Shown here: one piece after another, positions 34,854 through 47,800 of the stretch | Position numbering within the stretch: the stretch's first letter is position 1 | How the letters are laid out: each line of letters opens with the position of its first letter | Assembly (NCBI GenBank): GCA_020152595.1 | Contig: JAIGNY010004056.1 | Location: 720,001-784,000 of the forward strand | Length of the DNA stretch: 64,000 nucleotides | DNA from: Chiridota heheva | Taxonomy: Eukaryota; Echinodermata; Holothuroidea; Apodida; Chiridotidae | Reading direction: 5' to 3' | Translations under genes and position numbers: made by a program | Notes under the pieces: model-generated | Database searches by the model: none | Told to the model about the DNA's origin: nothing | Seen by the model: the letters and a program-made list of their open reading frames with translations, nothing else

Positions 34854-35598
34854 TAAAAAGTATGAGTACAAAATAATGTTCCCTCTAAATATGAATGTTA
34901 GTCATTTTCCTCGTCAGGCCCTTAGCTAATGTAAAATATGTATAGGTTGCCCACCAATACTACAATTTTTGAAACAGCAGTGGGCCAAATTATGGCCTAC
35001 CATTACATATCGAAAAGAAAGAAAAAAAGACCTGGGCCAATCTCAGGCTACAACCATAATTTGAATGGAAGCTAGTAGAGGTTTAAACTTGCTGTCAGTG
35101 ACGTAGCCAAGACGGCCCTGGGTGGTTATATCTCCCGGGTTCTTCCCAGTTTTATTTAAACTGTTAAATAATGGAAGAGCGACATTAACGTAAATTTACA
35201 GGCAGGGATATCGCTAGGGTCTTCTGCATGATTGGGAGAAGGGGAGAGGCATCAGATTCCAACTGGGGCTACGGGTGCTTCAAAAGGAACGGTTGCATTT
35301 CCAAATGTAAAGTTTATTTTACCAACTGGCGTCCAGCTGAAGAAGGAGTTAAGACACCCTTACAGGTGTGTACATGAATGAAAATAATTTTCTCCTTAAA
35401 AAAAAATTCCCCCAAATATCAGTTTGCACCGTAAGCCTACACTTTAAAATTTGTTCGATCAAGTTTTGTCCAAAAGTTCGCAGAATGGGAGTATACATAT
35501 ATCATGTGACCTGACATCAAGGCTGCCTGCTGAAGTACAACTTACATTTACTGTGTACAGTACATTCCACCGTCGAACAAATACAATTTGGACAGAAA
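34854..35598. other. Upstream region of the PGGHG-like gene
   Basis: No coding sequence was recognised. The promoter and 5' untranslated region of the downstream gene are expected here. GTATACATATATCATG at 35491-35506 is a possible TATA-like element, but nothing in the sequence proves it. Confidence 0.3.
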
Positions 35599-35873
35599 AT
35601 GTCTAAGGGAAGAGACTTTCCGGTTTATTGCCGCTCGAGAGGGAGTATGATTATCTCTCTTTTGGGACTCTCGGCGGTTGTTATTTATAGTATGTATATG
35701 TTGGAGAGCTCCTACGGTCTGTTTGCAACCAAGAAAAACACAGCCAAGGATGTAGACTCAAAGTACATAGGCCTACATAATATCAGTTCCGCGAAACTTG
35801 AAAGTCTGATCTGTCCTTGTAATCTAAAGTATAATGATACTTCTACATCGCCGTTTGTTTTTGAATCTGATGT
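35599..35873 (+). CDS. PGGHG: PGGHG-like exon 1: cytoplasmic tail, membrane anchor, stem
   Basis: This exon encodes residues 1-92. The ATG has an A at -3. A short basic tail (K3, R5, R12, R14) precedes a hydrophobic stretch at residues 17-35 ([19 protein letters not shown]), which predicts a type II signal anchor with the enzyme on the lumenal side. N61-I-S and N79-D-T are possible N-glycosylation sites in the stem. The exon ends FVFESDV with GTAAGT as donor, and the protein sequence joins directly to LPID in exon 2, as in the family. Confidence 0.85.
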
Positions 35874-38800
35874 GTAAGTTTTTAAAAATTTGGTTTTTGC
35901 TTGAGGAATTCAATATCTTGTTCCATGTATTTATTGTTAATTGAATGAGATTTTAACAATGTTTTTCCTAAGGCGAAAAGTAGAACTAGAAATATAATTT
36001 AGAAAGAAGATTGATATGTGATGGCCACTGAGTGACTGAGACTGTGAGTGGAATATATGAAATATTACATAGCCTATGATCTGACATGAATTCAGTCTCC
36101 CGAAGAAGTAGTCCTTAAGAATCTTTCCTGGAAATCTATGCAGTGTAGACTGAGAATTTTCGGTCTGGCCACACAGGCCCACAATTAGTTAGTGTGGCAT
36201 TAGGGATGTAGGGTAGGCCTATATGCAGGCCTAGATCATGCTATCAACTACTGTATGCATACTGGGTAGGTGGGAAAGCCACTGCCAATGCTTAACCCAT
36301 ATTATCCTATTGAAAATGATAACTATACATACTGGGTACATGGGAAAGTCTGCAAAGGCTTAATCCAGTTTAACCTATTCTTAATTATAAGAAAGCTGTA
36401 TTCTGTACTAGCAAGGATGTGAAGTTGTGTTTCTTCTTAGTTGTCTCTATATTTCGCATAGTCGGTAGGATTGTTAGTTCACATACTAATTTAATGTACA
36501 TGTAATCATGCTGAGACTAGCTGTCCAAAGCTATTAATTTGTTATCTATATTATCTGATTCAGACTAGGAATTTTTGTTTTTGAGAGGGAAGTCTGAAGA
36601 GGGTGACAAATTAGAAGGAGAGGTATCCACACCTCAAATATATGGTTGCAGACAACATAAGGGAATTATGTTAAGAAATACAACTTCACACCATGGTAGT
36701 GTATGCTCTACTGACTTTATTCTTGTAAATAAAGTAACATATCCCTGCTAGTACAGAATACAGCTTTCTTATCATTAAGAATAGGATAATCTGGATTAAG
36801 TCTTGGCAGAGACTTTCCCATCTACCCATTATGTATAGTTATCATTAACAATAGGATAATCTGGACTAAGCCTTGGCAGTGGCTTTCACATCTACATGTA
36901 CCCAGTATGCATGCAGTAGTTAATAGCATGATATGCATATACTGTACCCTACAATGCTATGGAGTATTATGCAATATCACTGAAACAACAACAATTTTAC
37001 TTCTGATTGCTTCCAACTTCTCTCAAGCCTTAGGCCTACCTTGTAAACATAAAATAATTAGTCCCCCATAAAGGAGACGTGAATCAAATGATGATATCAC
37101 TGAGTAATAGCTATTGTTAAAAATATACCAAAAATCATTATATTCTTAAAGTTTTGGCTCCGAGGTCTTTTTAATTTTTACAGTAAAATTCCTGCATAGA
37201 ATTGACTTTTGTACACAAAAGCCTAGTTATGCGTACGTGTACAGTATATATAAGGCTCACTCGAGATAAAATTCATACAGGCATGGTGTGGTTGTGCATT
37301 TGTTCACTAAGCAATTTTGTTTCCTTTTTCGTCATGACTCTTGTGAATTTGAATAGATTATTCTTGGACAGACAATACAACAAAAATAAAGAAGTATTGT
37401 CTATGCTAGTTCCATCCCTTCCTTCAGTTCCATTGAGTAATTTTTCGTCGGATTTTTGCAATCATTGACCGTATTTAGCTTTAATGTACTGGTTCTGCGA
37501 ATCATTGGAGTTTATGTATTACACAGTGCTAGTAAAGATTTGCAAATAAGTGGAATATCTCCTTATCTGCTTTAACTAGTAAACTGTGGAATTTATTTAT
37601 TGTAATCTTAACCCCATTGCGTAATTAATTTTTGCAAAAATGTCTTATTTTTGCCAAATTTCGCTCTACACTAGAAAAATGATCAACTGTAAATATTTAC
37701 TACAAAAAAGTGTTATGATGAATTTTTTCTTGGTTTTCTTCAGAATAGATACAAGGAAATGAGACTTTGTAACCTTTATGTTTATAGTTTTTGCTCAGCT
37801 TTCACAAAGTTTCCATCCAAACTTATTCCACATTTGTAGAAAAGTCAAGCTTTGTGTGATGAATTTAAAAGCAAGTGAAACACAAAGTGGTTTTTCACAG
37901 ATCCTACACATAGATAACCTCCTTCCTCTTCCCTCTAGAAGCACACACATGACATCTACTGTACGACAAGAAATAACAGCCATGTGGCCCATACATTTAC
38001 ATGTACATAAAGTTTGTTACTAGTATTGTGTGCAAGGTCATGGAGTCCATTGTTAAGGATGTTGTACTAGATCATTTTCTGATCAATGGTTTCTTGAGTT
38101 TGTCCCAGCATGGGTTCTTACCAAAGAGGTCTTGTGTTTCTAATTTATTGGAGTTTCTTGATAATGTTATTAAACTAGTTGATTCTGGTCATAATGTGGA
38201 TGTTATCTATTTAGACTTCCAAAAAGCATTTAATAAGGTTCCATTAGGCTCATGATGAAAACAAGAGCACTTGGTGTGGAGGGAAAGTGTTCCAATTGGA
38301 TATATTCTTGTTAGTTGACAGGTCACAAAGAGTTGTTGTTAATGGTGAAGTATCTACATGGAAGAAGGTTACAAGTGGTGTTCCTCAGGGCACTGTATTG
38401 GGTCTGCTTCTTTTCTTAATCTTCATTAATGATATTGATGTTTCCTTTGGCTCCAAGATTAAAAATTTGCTGCTAACACTAAGCTGTACAGGATTGTTGA
38501 TGATGCTAGGGATTTTTCACTTTTGCTAATTGATCTGGATATGTTAGTTTCTTGGTCCCAAACATGGCAGATGTCATTCAATGTTGATAAATTCAAACTT
38601 ATTCATTTTGGTCAGAACAATTTTGCTTTTGATTACTGCATGAATGGTTCAAATCTTGGTTGTGCTGATCAAAAAAAGGATCTAGGTGTTGTCATTACTA
38701 GCAATCTGAAGCCTTCTAAACAGTGTGCTTTAGCAGCTGCAAGAGCAAATAGGATGCTTGGTTAAATTAGAAATTAGAAATTGTAGTTTTCTTGGTAGAG

Positions 38801-41800
38801 AGGTTGTTCTTAATTTGTATAAGCAGTTAGTCAGGCCTCACCTTAAGTATGCTATTCAGGCTTGGAGATACTTATTCCTGAAGTAAGGAATCTCTCTTTA
38901 ATCTAGGTTGCGAATTCTTGGTCTGACCACGCTTGAGTTGTGAAGAGAATGTGGCGATATGATTCAGGTTTTTAAGTTCCTATCTGGTAGTGATGCTTTG
39001 ACTTCCTGTTATTTCTTGCATGTTTTAGCTAATCCTTCTGTGACACGTGGTAACAGTTTGAAGTTGACCAAAGAGTTCTCATGGATAGATATTTGGCATT
39101 TCAGCTTTTCGCAAAGAGTTGTTAATGAGTGGAATGGTTTGCCTGGGTGGGTACACAATTTGCCTGGGTGGGTACACAATTCCAAAGTCAACATTGATAA
39201 GTTCTTTACTAACTGTGGGCGTCTTTGATTTTTATTTATTTTAGTGGTGGTGGTGGTGTTAGATTAGGCTTTTTATAGGGTCACTAACCTTCTTAGCCCG
39301 TAATCTTGTTATGTTATGCTATGTTATACACAAGTAACAGGAACTCGTGAGTGATTGTAAACAAAGGGTAACACAGCCAACAATCTTTCTGTGATTCCAC
39401 AGATTGTACAGCATTTTGTAATTTGATCAATGCATGAAGTATAAAGATGTATATGTCTGTCCTACACGTTAGCATAAGGCGACTATCATGTTAGCTGTGC
39501 ACAGTGAACAGTCTTTCGGGATTCCCCAGGTTTTATGTGACATAGCTCGGTGCAAAAATTATAAGTTGGATATGTCCATCTTACGCAGTAGTGTAAAGTT
39601 ATTGGATGACGGACATACAGTATTCGTCGTAAGTGGTGAAGTAGAAGATGGCTTTACATGCTGGCTTAATCAGAACCATCCTGGTCTGGATGTTGTTTCT
39701 TTGGCTTTATACCATCTATCAGTGTCACAAGGTCAAATTTAAATTGTAGAGAATCAATGTAGACAGATAAAAGATCAGTTACTACAGCCTATCACAGATA
39801 AAGATCCATAAAAGACCAAATCTTAATATACACAGCAGGCTTTGTATTCTGTTGCTGCTTTTGAGTGGTGACGTGCACTGCAATCCTGGTCCAGTCAGCA
39901 ATCCATGTGGAGTGTGTAAAAGGGCTGTTGCAACAAAGCAATGCAATGCGCTCGGTTGGCGTTCATGTCCTCTTGAAGGATTTTTGCCGACTTAACCGTT
40001 TCAGATTCAGATTCAGATTCAATGCGAGAATTGTGATTTGTAAAGTGTTGTGGGATGAGTGGAGAAGCTTACAAAACACATACGTCTGCCACAACAGGTG
40101 TATGGTTTTGTCTACAGTGCGAGGCGTTGAATTTATCAACAACCTTGATACTAGTAATCTAGACAGCTGAGTTAGTAGGTGTATTTGGTACATTGGTACT
40201 GTAGACCATCTTGATAACCAACTTTCAAATCCATGTACTGCTGGTGAAAGGCAACCAAAGCAACAACATAAATCTCACAAAGTCAAACATCTCAACTGAT
40301 ATCTTAAAGTTCTCTACATGAACTTCAACAGCCTACAATCTAGTGAAAGGGTGGCCAGAGTTCAAGCACAAATAGACTTGAAGAATCTTTATATTGTTGT
40401 TGGATGTGAAACAAAACTAGATGCATCAATCAAAACTCAGAGATATTTCCGGAATGTTTTATTGTCAAATCTGGTAAAAGGACCTCAGAAAAAGGAGTGG
40501 AGGTGTTCTGATCACAAAAAAATGACATGCTTGAAACAGAAGTAAAATCTTGTGACAGAGAGGCTGAACTCGTTTGGGTTAAATTTCACTTGAGGAGAAC
40601 AGTATATATTTGTTTATTTTATAGAAACCCAGAATCAAGTGAAGGAAGCTTGCTATTTCTTCGGGAATATGCAGAAAAGTACTTAGTACAACAGAGCCAC
40701 CCCAAATTCGATCATTTGTAGAGACTTTAATCTGCCTGACATCCTGTGGGATACCTCTGTGAAGTGCACCAAAGACCACAAGAATGTACAGTGATACCAT
40801 GTTGAATTTATGTGAGGATCTATCTCCCCATCAACACATCTGTGAGCCTACTCCCAGCAAAGGAAACATTCAGGTCTTTTATATTCCACAAATCCAGACC
40901 AAATTGAAAATGTCAAGAGTTCTCCAGGTTTGAGGGACCATTATACCATAACTCTTTGGATCAAAACAGAGGTTAACAGGAATAAGAAGAATCTTAGAAA
41001 AGTTTTCATAAATTAAAGCAGATACGACAGGCATTAAGGAGGACTTTTAAATCTCAGACCAACAATCTTCAGAAATTACAAATCAAAATCAGTTGGTCAA
41101 AATTGGCAGACTGTGAAAGATGGCATCCTTTAGACCATTGCAAAGCACATCCCAACAAAAACTTTAGGTTGCAAACAAGATGTAGCATGGATTTCCAAAG
41201 ACATAAAGAAAATGATTAAAGCATGGAAAAGGTGATGGAAGCAGGCCAAATCAGACCCATCAATGAAGAAAGACACAACGAGCTTAACAAACTCATCAAA
41301 GGAAAATTGAAGACAAAATTCAATGAATATATATCAAACATTCTGAGTGAAAATATTAAGAGCAACCCAAAAAAGTTTTGAGCTTCATTAGAAGCAAGTC
41401 AAATGAAATCTCACCTCTGAAGGATGAACATGGAAAGTTATATATTAGAAACAGAGATAAGCCAGGAATACTCAATAGACAGTATCAAAAGTTTTTTACC
41501 AAAGAAAATATAGCAGACATGCCTAGTTTCAGAATTAGCTCAGTTTCAGCAATGCCTATTATCATGTTCACTCTCCCTGGTGTGGAAAAGCTTTTAGCAA
41601 ATCTTAACATCCACAAAGCAAATGGACCAGATGTAATACCAGTTAGGAAACTTAAAGAGTATGCAACTGAGTTGGGACCTATGCATGCTAGCAGCAATTA
41701 TGCAGCAGTCTTATGTACAGGTATGCTTCCTAATGATTGGATCACTGCCAATGTGGTTGCTCTGTTCAGAAAGGAGACCGAGCATCAGCTGCAAATTACA

Positions 41801-44800
41801 GGCTGGTTTCTTTAACAGCGTTTACATGTAAACTAATGTAACACATAATTCACAAATCCATCATGGACCATGTTGAGCTGCAAAATATCTTAGTCAACTT
41901 CCAGCATGGTTTTAGGAAGAAAGTACTCATGGGAATTTCAACTCATCACAACTTGCGAAACTATCCTGAGCCTGAGGGAACTAGATAGGAAAAACAAACG
42001 GACATCCTTATACTAGATTTCGGCAAGACTTTTGATAAAGTAGCCCACAAATGCTTGCTGATGAAACAAGAGTACAATGGAATCCAGGATAATACTTCCA
42101 AATGGATAAAGTCATGGTTAACAAATATAAACTAACGAGTTATAGTAGATAGTGCATCTTTTAACTGCATCCAAGTAACATCAGGGGTTTTCCAAGGCAC
42201 TGTCCTCGGTCCTCTGGTGTTTCTACGATACATGTATGTATGTCAACGATATAGGGGCTGAGGTGTCTGAAAAGCTCTTTGCTGATGACTGCCTACTTTT
42301 CAGAAAATTGACTCCGATGAAGATGGACTGGCACTACAGCAGGATCTGGATTTTCTTGTGAAATGGTCACCTCTGGCAGATGTCTTTCAATGTAATCAAG
42401 AGTCATCAGTTAAAGATACACAGGAAGAGAATGCCAAATAAATACACCATATCTTTTCAGTTCTATTATTTAAACCTTGTATCTTCTCAATCCATAAGAT
42501 TATTACTCAGACTTTCAAAAATTGGAAAATTATGCCTGTGTGATAAATTTTGGGGCACAAGGGGCCAATCAATATCGAAGAAAGTACTGTAGGCTGATAC
42601 ACAACTACATGTATTAAAAAAAAGCACACCCTATTTACATGGTCGCACACAGCTCTCATGTCATTGTCTGAAAGATGTAAAATGTGAGAATGTGTGTTAC
42701 ATCTGAAATGTCTCTAGCTCTCAATAGGAAACAATAGCCATCACCTTGCCCTAATAGACATTATTATCAATATGCCAGATTTCAGCCTTGTACTGTGTAT
42801 GCCTCCCTTAAAATTTGTATCCACATGTTTTAGTTGTCAGAAATCAAACATTTTCATTAAATTTTTCTTTGATCTAAATATATTTGCTTAGTTTTCTATA
42901 TAACCTGTTTAAACTGCCCTTTTGGGAAATTGGACATATTATTTAGATTTTGCATAGTTTGAAATACAAACCAAATTCAAGTCTGTAGCATGTCTATAAC
43001 TTAATTTAAAAGAAAATTAATATACCCCTAAAGTTAATTTTGAAGATATTCAAATTGGCTGCAATTTTGAAATTTCGGACCCAATTTTGGCAAATTTGAA
43101 GGGCCGATATCTCCGGAACCGGTCAATATTTTGAGCTACAATTTGGTGTGGCTTTCTATCTTTGCATCATGAAACTTTCCACTAAATTGGGGGAAAATCT
43201 GAGAGGGAGGTGTCGGACTCCTATTGAGTTGGCAGTTGTCGAAAATCTTTCCACGTAAAATCGCAACAGAAATAATATCAGTGTAGTGAAATCATCTTGA
43301 TATACTTTCCTCTTTGCAATTAAATGTACTTTTCATTGCACAATTGCACAGGGGACATTTATTTTGTAGCTATAATGTAAGTCATGTATTAAAGTTATCA
43401 TGTAGATGCAGTGGTTAAGGGGACATGCTTACAAATGGTACCTGGTTCCACTTGTTTTTCCCTGGATAGCAAAATCCTCAAAATTTGTAAATTTTAATTC
43501 TTATTTAATGACCTTGCATCCTTAGTCATAGAGTATTTAAAAATTCCAAGATAAAATCCTTAACAGTACATCACATACAAAAATGTTCAAAAACTTTGTC
43601 CTTTAGGTGAAAAATCAGGGAAAATGTTCAGGTTTTTCCTATGCAACTTAACACTAATGACCCCAATCGTTGCCATATATGGCCTATATATGTACACGTA
43701 CACCGCTTATATATTTACTATTAACGGACAGCCTATGGGTGAACATGGACATTTTGACCAAGATCGATGGACATTTTGAACAAGATCGATCGACATTTTG
43801 ACCAACACGGAAGCAGATGAACACCAGGTTTTTCACACTGCTCTTTTTGAGAAGTGATTACACAACCAAGCATTGACAAACAGGGGTAAGGATTCCCAAC
43901 ATCAGGACTGCCCTTGAACATCCTCATCCAATAAACAGTTAACGCCACCCACTATTGGCCACTTTTCTCCAAAGACAAACCTCAGATTTGCACTTGATGT
44001 CAGTGTATTGTTCTGCACATCTGTGCAAAAAGCGTGGAATAAATTGTTGTCTTCCTGAATCAGGACCTCCAGTATCTCAGTTTACGCTTCAACTGACTGA
44101 GCTACCCATCTCCTTCCATTGTGAGTGTTGTGTTGTTTTCTTCAGCAAGACACTTTACTCTCCTTGCTCCAGCCCACTCAACTGTAAAATGGATACCAAC
44201 ACTGCTGGTGTTGTCCTATTTTGTGCCCTGTATAAACCTGCATTAAATAACATCCTCGCCAAACATTTTAAATGTTTGACTCAATAAAAAGATTTTCTTG
44301 ATATCAAAGTTGACTTAAAAGCTTTTAAATACTGGTAAGCCAGATTTAAAATTGTTTTCAAACTAATTCTCAAAGTGCTAAAATGAAAATATGTAATAAA
44401 TGATGATTGCTCCCTTCACATTCAGCATTAAGGTTATACATTAATTGCCCCACTACAGTATGTTATCGATGTTACATTGAAAGAATGAGCACCACTCTAA
44501 CTGTGAACCAGTAATATTGTTGTAGCCAAAAGGTACATTATAAATGTAGAAATGATATATTACCTATTCAAATGAATATACTATACTATACCAATTTTAA
44601 GTAATATTAGAAGGTATCAACAAGCAATATAATTTCATGCGGGTAGAATGTGGGCTGCACATGTAGCTGTATTGTAGGCACAAAATAGCATGACTGCTGC
44701 TGGGGATTTAACATGGGATCGACCTCTAACCCCATTCAGGGGGAGTCATGTGCTCTCATCCGCTTGCACCTAGGATGTTCCTTCATTGCTTGAGTATTGA

Positions 44801-47800
44801 ATTAACTGTTTTAGGTATAATGTGTTGATCGCCTGTACTGAAATGACCTCAAGGTCACTGGAATCATGAAGATGCATATTTAACGAGCAGAAATATCCGA
44901 AAAAGACTCATGAAGTTGCTTGCAATGTTTCTACATGCAGTGGCTACACACTCCAGAAGTGCACCTTTGAAAATAAATGGTATTCTATGTTTAAAGGCCT
45001 ACCATTCATTTAACCAAACAATTACACATTCATTTACAACAACTAAACCAGTATCTACTTTCTCATCAGGTTACCAATAGATACATGCTGTCGACCTTCT
45101 GTTGGGAACGGTTACCTAGCAACACAGCTGTACAGCGATACCATCCATATGAATGGGCTCTACAATGGACACCTCGGAGACTCGCACCGTGCAAGAATTC
45201 CATCATCCGTGGCCTCTATTAGATACACACCTGACAAAAGTATCCATGTAACTAAGGAGAGATTTTCTCTGGATGTGATGCAAGGTCTGGTCCTTTTCTT
45301 AATTACCTCCGCAGAGATTATGTTTTCGTCCCTGTTTGTCTGTACGTTTGTCATCAAGATATCTCAATAACTGATGATTTGATTGGATTTGGATTAAATT
45401 TGGTGTGTGGTTTTGTTACTGCTTTAGAAAGGGGTAATTACAATTTGGGACTTATTGGAATAGGGGAAGGGAAAAAAGGAAGGGGTGGGGATGTTTTAGG
45501 ATGAGTTTGTTTGTCATCTTCATATCTCAAGAAGTAGTCACTGAATTTGGATTAAATTTGGTTTGTGGTTTTGTTCCTGCTTAAGGAAGAAGTGATTAAT
45601 ATTTTAGACATATTGGAACAGAGGAAGAGTGCAAATGAGGGGGAGGGGGAAGGGGGGGACATTTGATCTGTCATCAAGATATTTCAAGAACTGAGATGAC
45701 TGGATTTGGGTCAAATTTGGTGTGGTTTTGTTTTTGCTTTAGGAAAAGTGGATCAAATTTGGGATGTATTTGAATAGAGGAAGGGCAAAAATGGAGGGTG
45801 GGGATATTTTAGGGCAAGATTTATCAAGACTTGAAACTTTCCAATGGAATGTACTGAACAATGAGCTCATGCTATGACAAAATAGCTATACCATGAATTT
45901 TAGGACTCAAAGAAAATCAAGTGAAGTGGCCTCTGGTATCAATGAAATCAAAACAATTGGTTTCTGCCATGAATAAAAATTAAATTCAGGGTTGAACTGT
46001 CAGTCTTGACTGTCTGAAGTAACTCTTTTTATTTATATTATGAGTAATGGCTGATGAAGGATTGAGGAAAATACAACAATAGGGGTCCACATCTTTAAAA
46101 CTTCATTTGCAAGTCTTCAAATTTTCTTTCTGTAATTTCAGTCACTGGAAATGATAAAAAAGTCAATAATTCTGCTTATAATTTAGGGTATGGTAATTAA
46201 GTCTCAAAAAGCTTCCGGTCGAAATTTGCTGTACATGTAGCTCTTCAAATAAGTGTGATAAAAAAAATATAAAAAATATTTTCAACATTTCACCAGCCAT
46301 ATACAGTATCTCAATTGAGCAATTTCTGTAATTTCAGTCACTGTAAATGATAAAAAAAGTCAATAATTCTGCTCTCAGTTTAGGGTATGGGAATTAAGTC
46401 TTAAAAAGCTTTTGGTTAAAATTTGCTGTAGCTCTTCAAATAAGTGTGATGAAAAAAATTTAAAATATTTTTAACATTTCACCAGCCATATGGCTCAAAA
46501 TTGAGTCATGCTATTTTCAAAATTAAAAGATGATCCTACTGAGATGTTTGTTTGCTCTCTGAAATGTTGCAGCCATCAATGATACCTTCAATACATAAGT
46601 GATATAAAGAGATTCATGAATATTATGACCAGGTGCACATTTAGCTTTTCATTTATTGTATGGAGTGGAGGCATGGAAGGGGGGAGGGGAGATGGGGAAT
46701 TTTGGTCCTAATAAAGATTATTTAGCCCTAATTTGTAAATTTGTAAAATGATTTTAGAATTATTTAAGAGCATTTTATTAAGATGTTCACCTCCCTATCT
46801 TGGTCCAGAATTTTGGTCCTAATAAAGATGTCGATTTTGGTACAAATGTTTATATCCCTAATTTGTAAATTTGTCCAAATGATGATGTTCTCAAAGCTTG
46901 AGGCATGGATAGGTCCCTGCTCAATGCCATTAGAAGGAGACAGATGGAATTTTTTGGTCATCTTTATCGGGGGTGGGTTGAAACGGCTTGCAGTATGTGG
47001 GAGAATTAAAGGCAAAAGAAGCAGAGGAAGGCAGTGAGACAAATATGTCCAAAGCTTAAACAACTGGGCAACCTACATCAGCCTCCTGCAGTAACAATAA
47101 GTTTATGTGCTTAGCTGTAAACAGAAGTGACTGGAGGGCTATGATCACCAATGTCTGTTCCAGACTCGGCACCTAAAGAGAGAGAGTTCCACAAATTGAG
47201 GATTTGTGGTCCAAAATTGAGTATGTTTGGTGTGAACTGGAACAGTTTCAGTCCAAAATTAATGATAATTTATTCGATATAAATAAAAAATGCCAGCATT
47301 TTGTTTTCATTTCCAGCCCCCAATACCACTTGGACATATGCCACTTAGTTGACCCAATACTACAGGTTTCTGTTGCAGAGCATTTTTAATCCCTTTGGCA
47401 TACTTCTTCATGTCTGCATTCTTCAAAACGATGATACATTCGTTGATATTTCTGTTTGCATATTTTATTCTTACAGGTACATTTTTCCACACTATTGAAG
47501 CTAAGGAGGTGACCATAGAACAGAGGGTGTATGCACATCAAAATTTGAGCCGGATTCTTGTCAGTGAAATTTCTATTGAACGAGCAGCTGGGTACTCCAA
47601 CAGCATTACATTGAAGCTGACTAGCACCCCTGGACCTGCTAGTGAGGATATAAACATGAAAACAGGCAATTCACCCTTTCCAGGAATAAAGTATGTATTT
47701 TGTACATTTAGTAATTTATGAAGTACAGTATGTGCCCTTTCCTTCAAATAGATTTTTGTTTCTTGTTAATTGTTGGAAGTAAGTGGGCTACAAGGGATGT

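Larger units (their letters stand above)
39840..42480 (+). pseudogene. Jockey/CR1-like LINE ORF2 with 2A-like start
   Basis: The element starts [15 protein letters not shown] (39849-39893), a 2A-like ribosome-skipping sequence, followed by a PHD-like Cys cluster ([10 protein letters not shown], then QCENCD after a small insert). The endonuclease begins at 40318 ([27 protein letters not shown]). Reverse transcriptase follows with [20 protein letters not shown] (41610), NFQHGFRKK (41895), an [14 protein letters not shown] block (42010) and [15 protein letters not shown] (42180). Stops and shifts are frequent. No intact product is possible. Confidence 0.82.
35874..45069 (+). other. PGGHG-like intron 1, 9.2 kb
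   Basis: A phase 2 intron with GTAAGT donor and TCATCAG acceptor. It contains a foldback element, two LINE fragments and a SINE. Between these elements, 36954-37997 and 42481-43984 show no coding feature. A block at 43247-43340 resembles 61530-61640. Three tandem copies of a 22-bp GACATTTTGACCAAGATCGA unit lie near 43747-43810. Confidence 0.9.

Noticed and set aside
37202-37468. Possible extra exon in intron 1
   Set aside because: Exon 1 and exon 2 join in phase and match the family without a gap, and this frame has no similarity to GH65.
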